Positions 21,737 to 33,299 of a stretch of 64,000 nt of DNA are shown piece after piece. Location: positions 1,612,001 through 1,676,000 of the forward strand of contig JALECJ010000020.1 in assembly GCA_023515745.1 (NCBI GenBank), written 5' to 3'. The DNA is from Amoeboaphelidium protococcarum. Taxonomy: Eukaryota; Aphelidiomycota; Aphelidea. The notes under the pieces were generated by a model. It was not told where the DNA came from. It saw only the letters and a list, made by a program, of their open reading frames with translations, and made no database searches. The first letter of the stretch is position 1; each line of letters begins with the position of its first letter. The translations under genes were made by a program, and so were the position numbers.

Positions 21737-24700
21737 TCAATTGGCTTTCAATTTCTTCAAGTCGTTCTCCTCGTCGTCATCGTTGTTATCGTCATTCTCC
21801 GCCGCTGTAGACTCTCCATCTGATTAAAACTTCTCGAGTTCGTCCATCTTAATTCTGAAATCCCTCGTGGTGCTTCTCTTACAATATTGCATCAGATCAA
21901 CTTTGGTCAGCTTCGATAATCTGACCAGATGCTTTTCGTACTGTTCAATTGCAAATATCATATTTGGAATGACTTTGCTCTTAGCGTCAGCTCCCAGCGT
22001 CGCCGCATTGGTCGATCCGGCTTTAGCTTTGCCTTTACGCTTCTTCGCCTTGCCCATCTCAGAGTCTTATCTCGATTTGTTCATATCAATTTGACTCACA
22101 TACGACATGAAACCATAAATTTGAGGAGTCAAATCCTGGGATACAGACCGTATAAAGTCAATCACATTATCATTTAACTGGATCTAAGACGCCTTGTTAT
22201 GGTTGTCAATTACCTACACAGTCAATAATGCATGGAAGTAAATATCATTTATTCATTTAAAGGCATAAAATTACCATTTTAACAATTCTTGCAAACAACT
22301 TGAACAGTTGAATGACCGTTTTGTAGATTACGACTGAATGCTCATAGAGAGGCGTTTTGATCAGCTTATTCAATCCATCGATTATCATACTCAGATGATC
22401 TAATACCGTATAGAAATACTGACCATCGTTGTGAATCAGAGCATTCTGAGAGATCCAATCCACTTCATCTGCGGCGTCACCGTATAATTAGAACAATCCC
22501 AATGCTGCTGCCAACGCAGTCTGCTGAGTGATGGACAGATTCTTTGACACACCCTGAGTCTAACCAGAGGCAGTGTAATTTCCCAACACGCCAAATACAT
22601 CCTCAGAATACTCAGTTGCCTACAAAGATGTTATAATAGAAATTTATAATAGAATTTTGATACGTAGACAAATATTTTACCATTTTCAAAACATCAGTCG
22701 ACAAACTACTCAGACAGCTCATATAGATGGCAAAATGCACCGACACTGAATCGCCAAGACTTCCATCTTTTAAAGCCTCAGTAAGCAATGGCATCAAATC
22801 ACCATAGAATTAGCTATCGACACCTTTAAATGATGACAGATTGGACAGCAATCTTCCCAACTCTTTCGCAATCTTAGGTGATTCCTGTTAGACAGCAAAT
22901 TTGACAATCGCTGTCAAATTGACCACCAATTTGGAAGATAGACCAACAATGTTATATAACGAGCAATGCTGCAATAAACCGACACAAATCTATAGTAGCA
23001 TGATCTATATAAGCTCACTGTCAATATCGCTAATCATCTTGCTAGCCCACTCAATAGAAAACTCCAACTCACCCAAAGTGAAAATACTGACAGGATCTTT
23101 AAGAAGCTTTAAAGTACTCTATACGAGCATCTGAATCAGTGAAGCAGAGCCAGCCTAATTCTCGCTTTGCATAGTTGAAATTAATGTCATTATTTCATTG
23201 ATAGACAGAGAATGCACAATAACGGAATTCTTTTAGCCTCTCAACGTCAATAGCTGAGTAACCAACTTGATTAAACCAGCGGAAAACAGCTTACCATCTA
23301 TCATTTGGCCTTCCAGAGACTGTTGAACAAGTAGAACAAGAAGATCCACAATCATCCCAGACTATTTCAGATTCTTTTAACCAATAACCGTACCGCTGTT
23401 AAAGTCAGTCTACTTATCAAATCCAAAGAGAGAAACATCAATCTCATTGAAGCGGACTAGCAACTGTTGCATGATATCCTTAACTTTTTGAATGGCATCA
23501 GACGCTGATCCCAATGATTTCAGCTGAATACATCCACAGATGATAGTTTTGAACAATAAAGCAATAGGCTCTTCGTAACGGCGGTCAACTTCATTCCTTT
23601 ACACTGCAAGATTAAAATCAACTACGACTCTATTACCATTTGGTCTGTTGTCAATGTATTGATTTAAATGGCCCCAAAGAGTTTCCACTGTGTACTCATT
23701 TACTTTCACGTCTTTACACTCCTGAAATAGACTGATTAATTTCAGATAAAACATACATTTAAACTCCTCAGGAAGATTAAAGCATTTCTCCAGCTCTTCA
23801 AGGATTTCGAAACTAATATCATTTGACGAACCAACTTTAACATTTACTCTTAATAATTCCACAAAACCCAACAGCGCAACCATTTTTCCATTAGGATGGC
23901 TTTAAAATAAGGCCTTCTTTAGGATGAGCATGAAACCATTCAATGAATTCTCATTACTGAGACATAGTTAAGCCAAAGGATACATTAACAGTTCAGCTCT
24001 TTGATATGGCATGGATGTAATTACAGACATGACGCTTGAAATTGCTGCGTGATATTTATTTAAGGCCGATGCATTACATTTTACCAACCTGCAGAAGAGA
24101 ACAATGCTGTTGACTGAACAAGCATTGTCAGTAGTCACAGCATCTACAACTGCCTCGAAAATTGACTTTTAAAGAAAGTCACACTTTGTAAAGATCTTTG
24201 CCTGTACATCAACTGCCATAACAATTAACGCATCCTTCTCAGCCAGTTTAAAATCAGAATAAGATTCAGTCTCGTAACATTTTAAAGCAGGACCACCTTC
24301 AAGAATACTCTAACTGAACAGAATCAACCCATTCAGAACATCATCCCACCCGCAGAAAGCACATTCAATGATCAGATCCAACATTTTACTGATATCACTC
24401 TAGGCCAAGCATGGACAACTTTGCAACCAAGCATTCCGAGACTGCTTAGAGGAGACAACAAAAAACTGCTGCAGTAGATACTTAAAAGCGCCAATAGCTA
24501 TAGACTGCAACTGATAAGATTTAGTCATGCTTGCAAGAACGACTAAATGGAAAAGCCCAATTTCAGCAGGCTCCAACTCTTTTAGCTTTTTCACATAATG
24601 ATCACTCAAGGACTTGTTCTAAACAAAAGCATAGCCAATGTGATGCAAGAGGATGGCAATGTTGTCACAGAATTAGAAACTGATAGATCCATCCTATGAC

Positions 24701-25543
24701 TTCACATCAACTAACAATTCACTGATGTACTTTGAGAGATTCATTACCAAATCTAGAGCATACTGCTACTTGCATAGCAGATGCAGATTATAATACAGCT
24801 GAGGAATGGTATCTTCAGGAACTTGTTTAAAAAACAATGATGACTTTCTCGCAATTAACTTGAGCACAGAATCACTCAAATGAACCTCCCTCAACGATAT
24901 CACAACTTTGAGAATAACTTCGGCGCGCAAGTCTTAACTTAATAGTTTGCCAAGGAAGATTTCTCTATAAATCAAACCTTGCTATTGTATAGAGCTTTCC
25001 TGGCTGGTAGTAAAATCTTTATGGTTTACAATCGCCTGCAGTAATAGAGGTAGGAGCTGAAATATATGTAAACTACAATTGCCATCAGGGCGACAACATG
25101 GCAGTAACTATTCACATGACTCTTTCAAGCTCTAAATTGGCAAGCCACCGATTTCCAATTAAATACGCGAGATAACACCTTGAGCATTAGCCTCCCATTA
25201 CACGGCTGTGCCAGTAATCAACCATTTGAAACACGCCTGAAACAAATCCACCTTCCGTTTCAGACAAGTCTCTTACGCGCCTTAGGAGCCTACAAGCATC
25301 AAGATTTATATACAAATTCTTACCATCAAGATCAAATTTACCTTAAAATAATAGATTTAAGCACAGTAACAAGTTCTTGTCATTCTGTGTTGTTGACTGC
25401 AATTCAATCTCCAACCATGCCAAGTATTCTTCCGCAGACGCCTAATCCAATATGACAGTCGATTTGTCGGCATATTCAGTTCTAGTCTTGCATTCACTAT
25501 TCAATTATTGCAACTTTGAACTCAAAGATACTGACCCACTCAT
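21737..25543 (-). CDS. FANCI: Fanconi anaemia group I protein FANCI
   Basis: Four exons (25342-25543, 22681-25289, 22275-22619, 21737-22213) joined across introns of 52, 61 and 61 nt; 1210 aa, close to animal FANCI (~1330). The N-terminus after [10 protein letters not shown] resembles the human start ([17 protein letters not shown] versus RRRKIYTCCIQLVESG). The clearest match is near the C-terminus: [20 protein letters not shown] then [21 protein letters not shown], nearly the human segment. The tail is basic then Asp/Glu-rich. FANCI forms the ID complex with FANCD2 in interstrand crosslink repair. The conserved monoubiquitination Lys was not located by eye. It is divergent from UreF. Confidence 0.92.
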
Positions 25544-25693
25544 TTCTGTTCTCCAAATATATTTTAACAAGAATGATGCCTGATAAACGACTGCACTCGA
25601 TTACTTCAAAGATCGTTTTTGAGTGATAAAGAGAGAAAGAGAAAACGGACATTGGAGCGCGTTGAAACGCTTCGCTTGGCTGTAAGTGAGAGA

Positions 25694-26512
25694 ATGTCGG
25701 AATCAAAGCATTAGAAACGCTCCTCATGGCTGAAGTGGATGCTAGTGGACAGTGCTATACCAACTGGTGGTTTTGTAGCATCCAATGGCATAGAATGTGC
25801 TTACACTTGTGGATTAATCCACGATGAGCTGGGTCTCACAGTATTTGTGGACTAAGTAATGACGAACTTGATGACTCAATAAGTTCCATATTGCAGAGGA
25901 ATATTTCAATTACTTAAACCTCTTGCAGCGGTCAATAATTCTTTGGATTAATGTCTTGTGCAGCTGCGATAACTTGGCATGCATCTGAACGCGACTATGG
26001 TGGGAAATATCGCGTCATGTAGAAGTTCTAGTGCCCAAGGATAGGCACTATTACAACTAACCACAAAAAGTTTCTAATCTGAAATTGCTGATCCACAACG
26101 AGCGTAAGTCTTCAAGGGTATTCTCACCTTAGTACGTCAAGATGTGATTTATCCTCATCAAGTGTTCGTTTTTAGCATTGTCGCGTACTGTTTATCATTT
26201 ACTGAAGGTATGTTGCGCACGTGTCTTTGAGTAAAGAAGTAAATAACACTTCAAGTGCCTGTTAGTGTAGATGAATGCGTGGAAATGTTTATATATTCGC
26301 AATTGAGAGGTATAATATCTGCTGCAGTGAGATGGAATGTAATTGGACCTCTGAGATCGCAGAAAGTGTTAATTAATCTAATGCATGACGCGGAAAAAAT
26401 GGCGGTAAAGTATAAAGATGTGCCATGGGATCAATCATACAATGAAGATCCCGTCATGGACATGGTACAAAACTCTCACACAAGGCTGTATTCTCGTATG
26501 TTTAATAGCTGA
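25694..26512 (+). CDS. Urease accessory protein UreF
   Basis: Two exons (25694-26207, 26256-26512), with a 48-nt intron GTATGT...TCAAG; 256 aa. The family motif reads WMLVDSAIPTGGFVASNGIE, then CAYTCGLIHDE. It continues YCRGIFQLLKPLAAVNN and GNIASCRSSSAQGQALL. The C-terminal part is SQLRGIISAAVRWNVIGPL, then MVQNSHTRLYSRMFNS-TGA. UreF works with UreD/H and the GTPase UreG to load Ni into urease. No other urease gene lies in this window. The start at 25694 was chosen because it is in frame with the motif and follows a 150-bp spacer from FANCI. Confidence 0.88.
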
Positions 26513-26554
26513 TGATGACTAGAGTTTTATATCCTTTTTGAGTCACTATATAAA

Positions 26555-27150
26555 TCAGACATACTTCTCCAAAGCCTAAAATAGCTCAAGTTCAGCACTA
26601 GCAAGCGCTTTATCGTCTTCATTTGAAGCCTTGTCAAACTTGCGTTGAGCCTCGGCCAGCTGCGATTTCACAGCGCTCTTGTCAATCTCGTCAATGGTGG
26701 CGGCCTCCAAGACATTGATGTTAAGTACGTTATCAGGACTTACAACAGCAAATCCGCCACTAACGAAAAGCTTCTTGGACTTGGTGGCATCAATAACAAC
26801 ATCCACCATACCAGGCTTCAGTTGCTGAATGGTAGGAACGTGATTAGCGAGTACACCCATATCACCAGTAGATGCTGGCAAGTCGACACGCTCAACTTCT
26901 TAATTCTAATAAATAGCCTACACCACGATATAGTAGATTACATTTACAATTGAGAATCATGAGAGCAAATCAATATAAAGATCGTACCTAATGGGGAGTG
27001 ACCAAATTAAGCAACAATTTACTACGACTAGGTGTTGCCGGAGCTTAGTCAGCCAAAAAACGCCCTACAATGATACTTGAATCTAATTCCTTGCAAATGG
27101 TGGTCAATCTTACTGGAAATTCTAGAAGTCAATTATAATGTTCTGTTCAT
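26555..27150 (-). CDS. ATP16: Mitochondrial ATP synthase subunit delta (F1, bacterial epsilon homologue)
   Basis: Three exons (27114-27150, 26988-27064, 26555-26917) with introns of 49 and 70 nt; 158 aa. The N-terminus MNRTLQLTSRISRRFLA is a classic basic mitochondrial presequence. It is followed by LNLVTPHQAIYQNQEVERVD and LPASTGDMGVLANHVPTIQQ, then KLFVSGGFAVVSPDNVLNI, matching the beta-barrel domain. A short helical tail ends LEKYV-TGA. The acceptor at 26918 was preferred over 26906 because it keeps the family spacing between TPHQ and VDLP. Part of the F1 central stalk. Confidence 0.92.
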
Positions 27151-27479
27151 TTGCCTTAATAATGCTCAGTTATCGCTAAGTATACGCGAGATTTGTTGAA
27201 AGAAAGCAGAGCTAGAAAAATCTTCGTCTGTGTGTCTAAAGAACAACTTTACGCGCTTCAGAACAGTGCTCTAACGCGGGTACACAATTTTCGGTTGACG
27301 TATTCTACAATCGTATATACAATTGATTAAATTTAGCGCGTATTAATATTAATAATTAGAAAAATGATGGTAATAAACAAATTAAATTATTCACATTTAT
27401 CAGCACAAAGCTTTAGACTCATAATTTGAGAATTGAACCAATCAACGATAATTTATATCACGTTTAATTGGAACAACAA
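27151..27479. other. Intergenic, nothing recognised
   Basis: A 329-bp AT-rich spacer upstream of the ATP synthase delta gene and downstream of the next minus-strand gene. No feature was supported. Confidence 0.4.
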
Positions 27480-28095
27480 TCACTTTCTGAACCAGACATC
27501 ATCAACTTAGTGCTTAGTTCCATCTTTGGCATAGAATGACCCCTTTTAACCATGAAGGACGCCATTACGATAATCATCGGGAGTGTGAGAATATTCAGTC
27601 ACGTCAACTAGATCCGCATCTCCCAAAGGTTCAAGTTCAGCAATATTGGAATCACTGATGAAGCCCAAGTCAATGCCGCGAGTGTTGAGACAATTTTTGA
27701 CTGAAGACAATGACACTAGCAGACTATCATGATCTCGTTGTTCTGTGCCTCCTTGACATTCAGGCACTGTCTGCATTTCCATCGCCAGCTTATGAAGCGC
27801 GTCAAAGCCATTAGATGCTTTATATGGTTTGCGAGTGAATGGACTCAGCGTTTAATCGCCAAACACCTCATGAATATCAATTAATCCATTTCCATTCAAA
27901 TCTGACATGGCTAACATTTTATCGCCACCAACCGCACCACCGTGACGTAAATGTGGGTTGGCAGGGTCTTTCGAGATGCCGGTTTTTAGAGACGCGGAGA
28001 CAACACCATCTTTGTTCATATCAAATATCAGTGGACATTCCCCACCGCCACCCCCTTTAGCATTTTTACCAGTACTACGCGGCCTGCTGTATGAC
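27480..28095 (-). repeat. Inverted duplicate, copy A (calcium-binding domain)
   Basis: About 610 bp encoding STGKNAKGGGGGECPLIF... to the stop are nearly the same as 39130-39740 on the other strand, with few base changes, while the sequence beyond the stop is not shared. Suggests a recent duplication or gene conversion. Boundaries are approximate. Confidence 0.75.
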
Positions 28096-29126
28096 GGAGG
28101 CTTTGGTGAAGGTGGCCTAGGCCTCGGAGAAGATGTTGATGGAGGAGGGGAGCCAGAATCGTCAGTTGGAGGTGGTGGCGGAGGAGGAGGTGGAGAGTCT
28201 CGACTCGGAGGATTCTGTCTAGAGGGTGGATTACTTGGCGGGTTTTCTCGACTTGGAGGACGCTCACGACTTGGTGGCTCCCGACTAGGAGGTCTCTCTC
28301 GGCTAGGTGGCTCCATACTTGGAGGTTCGCGACTTGGAGGACGTTCACGACTCGGCGGCTCTCTACTTGGAGGAAGTTCACGACTTGGAGGTTCTCGAGA
28401 GGGAGGACGTTCACCAGTAGGTGGCCCAGGGGAGTCTGGCGGACCTCTCGGAGGGGGCCTGCTTTCAGGAGGAGGGATTGGCCGCTCGGGTACAGGAGGT
28501 GTTTATGATACAGTAACGGTAGATGTAGTGCTAATTAAAGTAGATGAAGAGATAATCGGATAAGTTGAACTTGAAACCACAGGCTTCGTAGTACATGAGG
28601 TGCATGTAGAGGCAGTGAAGATGGCAGATGTCGATGCAGTCGGCGTTGAAGAGGTAGTTGTAACTTTAGTTAAGCTAGATGATACCACAGTGAGAGTGCT
28701 AGTCGTACTAACATAAGGAGTGCTAGTATTAAAAGGACGCGAAGACATTGTGACAGAGGACGACTGCTGGCGGGTGGAAGTAGAGCAAGGAGTAGACGAT
28801 GTCGACTAAAGTCGAGAAGATGTAGTTATTTTCGATGACGATGATGAACGCGCAGTTGTCAGATTAGCAGTAATAGAATACATCACCGAGCTGGAGCACG
28901 GAGTAGCCACCTCCGATGGAGCAGTGGTAGTTATGCTTTAAGCAACAGTAGAGAAGACTGTTGATGAAGCAGAGGTGACCGACTTCGCAACAGGTGATGC
29001 ACTTGAACATGGAGCAGTGGTAGCTATTCGTTAACGGCACTTGATCGCAGTTTCAGCAGACACCACTTCAGGCAAACCATGCACTGACATCATTACCAAC
29101 AATACCAAGTATATTGCATAATACAT
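27480..29126 (-). CDS. Secreted mucin-like protein with bacterial-type calcium-binding domain (copy 1)
   Basis: A 548-aa intronless protein. Signal peptide MYYAIYLVLLVMMSVHG, then ~190 residues rich in Ser/Thr (probable O-glycosylation), then ~100 residues of PPSRE/PPSRERP repeats and a Pro tract, and a Gly hinge. The C-terminal ~200 residues hold CPLIFDMNKDGVVSASLKTG and MSDLNGNGLIDIHEVFGD, both with DxNxDG-like loops. NGFDALHKLA and a final DGTKHQVDDVWFRK follow. This order (FDxNxDG, DxNGNGxID...ELFGD, NGF.AL, ...DG...DVWF) is that of bacterial RTX/hemolysin-type calcium-binding proteins. An extracellular or cell-wall location is inferred. Its C-terminus is nearly identical to that of the gene at 38586-39740. 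Confidence 0.85.
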
Positions 29127-29952
29127 AGGAGATAATAATAAAGCCAGAATAAGTATATAAAAACGAGATAATTTAACTGATATATCAATCGGATGGATAA
29201 AGGTCGAATACAGCTATGGCGCAATCACACATCCACAAGTTCATGTACCACCTAGTTGCTTGCGAATCCAATCAGCAGTGGTTCCATGTGTGACAGTGAC
29301 ACGCCAAGCAATTTAATTGTGTAATTCTTTTATTGCACAACAACAAAAAGTAAAATAAATAATGAGGGTAAGCCAGTGTTTAATTAATTTTGACTGCTAT
29401 GTTGAACGCCCTATGTATCAGATTTCGCGAGAGATTCGGCTGTCAATGGCGGGATCTAAAACTAGTAGTCAATAGTGAACACTTATACCCCTTTCTAGCT
29501 CTAACAGTGCCCTTCGACATCATCAAAACGTCGTATTCTATTCTTACCATCGCCTACGAAAGATCATGAATATAAACATGGGTCTAGTGATGCTTGCTTA
29601 GTCATTACGATTTAAATGCCACATTTACGACCGATCTGAGCGCCGCGCCAATCTTTGTGAAGCGCGATCACCCAAACAAGCGCGTCGTTGAGATCAGCAG
29701 ATGGATGGCCACTCAGACAAGCAAAACGTGATCGCATCCAAATTTACATCAGGCGAGGCGAGCGGGCGCGTTCAACGGAGAGATCATCATTTTTCAATTT
29801 CTTCACAAAAATATTCTCTTTTCACAGCACAGGGGTTGCGGCTTTTTCTTATATTCTACAGCAAAAATTGTCATTGTGCTTCTTTCCATTAGTATAATCG
29901 TTAATAATACAGCTGCGTTCATTATCTACTCTGTTGATTTTAGAAATTCAAG
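29127..29952. promoter_or_regulatory. 826-bp divergent intergenic region
   Basis: Lies between two divergent starts. Short open frames around 29690-29900 have no protein character I can support. Likely promoter and 5' UTRs; nothing else was recognised. Confidence 0.35.
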
Positions 29953-32900
29953 ATGGGCGAAGATATTATGCATCTGTTCAAGTGGATGAATGGGAAATTC
30001 GCACAAGACTATGTGCTGCATGTAGACAAAGAGACAGTGTTGAAGGAGATACGGTCTATTCCGTCATGTGATGGGATGTCGTGCTTCTATTGCAAGGAAT
30101 GGGCTCAGTTTATATACAAGTCTTTTTATAATAATAGTACATCCTCCAATATTAGTCAGTAATCATCATCATCTGGTAAGAGGGGAAATTCTAGCTAATC
30201 GTCCTAATCCCTAGATGCCTCTTAATAGAAGACAGACCAGTCGTCGCTGATGGTTGAATTTATGTGCGGTAGAATTGAGAAATACGTGAGACACGATCCA
30301 TTCACTTAGACTAAGCGTGTTACATCTAATCCTAATGGCGGTGAAGGTGGTGATAATTAGCCCGATTCTGTGGTGGAGATGGTCGAGGATCTGCTAAAGT
30401 GCTATAATTAGTGGATGGAGAAGAGACCAAACGCGTGGAAGTCTCAGGATGTTCTTAAGCCTCTTGTGCTGCCCACTCCTCACCCGGACATGAATAATCA
30501 TAATGGGAATGTTATAAAGGATCGTCGCAATTTTGAGTTCTTGCGCACAATCAATCAAGATAAGAAGGGATTTCGCATCAAGATGTCTGATCTGTGCAAG
30601 TACCAAGACCTATTTGTAGAGGAGTCCCTTACTCTTAAAGATTACTATTGCCATGATCGCGCCACTGACACTATGCCTACTGAGATTGAAGTGGAGGCAG
30701 CAGAGTTGGATAAGCGTCGCTTGATCATTGAAAAGTGCATCGAGACTGATCTGAAGCCAAAATTGAAAGTTCAATGGTAGACTATTGAGGATTTGATTGT
30801 ATTCATCCGAGATAATCTGAAAGAACTTGAACTGATTGTAGGCGCTGATGCCATATAAAAGGCAACCAGCGAGCGTTGTGAACAAGCTCATATGCCTGAA
30901 CATATTCCTTTTGATTAGTATTTCTAAGACTTTAAGTCGTCTTTGGATGTTTTGGCTTCTTAAAATGCCTAGGAAGCTCTGTAGAAACTGGATGGGTATA
31001 TCATGAGTTATATCGATTGCTTCTATGAAATTCTTGCGGATGAAGGGCTATTTTGTGATGCCGAGCGTATTGGCGAGAAGTTGTAGCAGTTTGTCAGTCG
31101 CTTCTCTGATGTATTCTTCAGTCGAGTATAAAAGATTGATATTCCTAGAAGTAAGGAGCTGGTGGAGCAGATTGAGAGTGAGGCGAGATCTTCTGTTTAG
31201 AATCTGTCTACTATCACTGAGACGCGCATCCGTGAAATTATTGAAGATTATCAGTGCAAGAAGGAGGAGCTGCTGGCGGAGGTTGATTATCTGAACGATA
31301 GCTATTGTGGAAAGTCCAAAGCCTCCTATCTGGGAAGAATGGAGCGTATTGGGAAGAAGGATTTTAAGAAGCGCGTAAAGAGGATTGAGATGATGTTGCA
31401 AACGCTCCTCAAGTAGTTTAACTCAGCTCTTATTAATGCATTTCCATCGTTCTATCTGGTGTTGGTGGTGTACATGATTGTCAAGTTCTTTGTGTATGAG
31501 AATACTGGTAGAGAGAGTGACATTATCAGTAACGCCATCGCTAAGAGAATTGAGGAAGTAAAGAAGTTCTTGCACGATAGCTCTATATGCAAGTCAAAGT
31601 ATCTCTCCGGTCTTAGCAGTGGCTGTGTTGAATTATCAAACGTGTTTGTCAAAGCATTGCATCGCGAAATGTAGAAGAAGTATTTTGACAACAAGGCTTT
31701 GGAGGCGTAGAATGAGTTGTTGAGATCTCTTGAGGCTGAGCAAGAGTAGAAGACTGCGAGTAAGAAGAAGTCTAATAGCAGCTCTGCGGCCAATTCAAAG
31801 AAGGGGAATCCGTAGGTATAATCTACTTAAGTGGAGCCATTACCGTCTTCGTCATTGAAAAAGGCTGAAGATTCTCTAAATGCTAAAGGTGGTTCTAAGT
31901 CTAACGATTCTGTCGGAAAGACTGCAGTTGATAATCCTGCTGCTACTAGTGTGAAAAATGCTCATGTACCAAGTACTTAGCCTGCTTAAACTAAAAGAAA
32001 TGCAGCATCTACTCAAGTCGTATCATCTACCTAAGTATCACCTAGTTCCAAGAAGGATTAGAATGCACAGCCTGCGTTATCAACTAGTGGCCAGCCTTAA
32101 TCTTCAAAGAGTAAAAAGGCTTAACAATAGTCGCAGCGTCAACCTCAGAGCAATAGTGGAAATGTAACCGATACTCGTAAAATCACTCCTCCTACTTCGC
32201 CACCTCTTGCATCCACTCCTAGTCAGACAGCAGCAGTTACTGCTAGTCCTAGTGAGCCGATGGTAGAGGAGCGCAAGTATACAGAGTTATTGCAACAATT
32301 CAACTTGCTACAAGGGTAGATGCAGAGTTAGATTGTTACTCTATCCGCCTTTGAACATCGCGTCCAAGATGCTGACAGGAAGAATGGCGAGCTGATTGAG
32401 CTTTGCAAAGGCAAGGATATGGAGATCTCTCATCTTTAGGCCAGAATTTTCGACTTGGAGTAGAAAGTTGTGGAGGTGCAATGCTTGAACGAAAAGTTGA
32501 AGAAGGAAGTGGAGGAAGCTACTGCAAAGACACTTGCTTTGGAAGTTAGTCTTCAATAGAAGGAAGACCAATAGTTGTTGTCTTTGACTGAGTTGCAGAA
32601 GTCTATGTCTGTTTCTGTTGATCATACAAGTACCAGTTTAAAGAGCGCCGATGGTAATTTTGGATCCAATCTGATGCCCAAAAGAGTCAATAGTCGCGCG
32701 TCTGTTGCTGTATGCTCTGCTGGGGACAGTATGAATGCCGGTGGTGATAGTTTTGGTCATTGGAAAGGAAACAGTCAGCCATTAAAACCATCATCTTCTT
32801 TCGGTAATAATCCATTCACTGATAGCAATATGCAGACTGCGTAGAGTTTACTATCAGAATTGAATTAGGAGCTAAGAACCATGTTTGTGGCCGATGATGT

Positions 32901-33171
32901 TCCAGCTCCTCAATCCTTTTCATCTGGGAAAATTGGTCGCACTGAATCTGCACCGAGCCTTTTACCTCAGACTCCGCTATCTGCGCCTGGCTCTTCAGTT
33001 CTAGGTGGAAGTAGTGCTAGTCTATTTGGGTTTGATATTTGGAATCCATTGTCTTAACCATCTACTGGCAGCAGTGTTGCCGCGTTAATGCCAAATGCCA
33101 CAGCTGGAAAGGCTACTGGATCTAAGGCAAAGTCGATGAAGAAGAGCGGTTATAATGCCGGTAAGAAGTGA
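29953..33171 (+). CDS. Large coiled-coil protein of unknown family
   Basis: A 1072-aa intronless protein that I do not recognise. The N-terminal ~70 residues (MGEDIMHLFKWMNGKFAQDY, then SCDGMSCFYCKEWAQFIYKSF) contain a Cys cluster, followed by a Gln/Ser linker. Residues ~150-600 are mostly charged helices, including ESLTLKDYYCHDRATD and AIAKRIEEVKKFLHDSS. Residues ~600-760 are Ser/Pro/Gln-rich. A coiled coil lies near residues 770-900 (YTELLQQFNLLQGQMQSQIV, EKLKKEVEEATAKTLALE). The low-complexity tail ends SGYNAGKK-TGA. Dozens of TAA/TAG glutamines occur. A scaffold role would be a guess. Confidence 0.7.
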
Positions 33172-33299
33172 AATAAATATTCTTACTCCGAATTTTTAAA
33201 GTTTTAGAATTAACTTCACTTTATTGTCCATTATCATATTCCAATATCAAATACTCAAAAACACACAATCATCAATACGGGTTTCATTAAATACAAATT

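Noticed and set aside
26906-26987. Longer intron 2 in ATP synthase delta (acceptor TTATTAG)
   Set aside because: It would delete AIYQ and break the family spacing; the acceptor at 26918 fits better.
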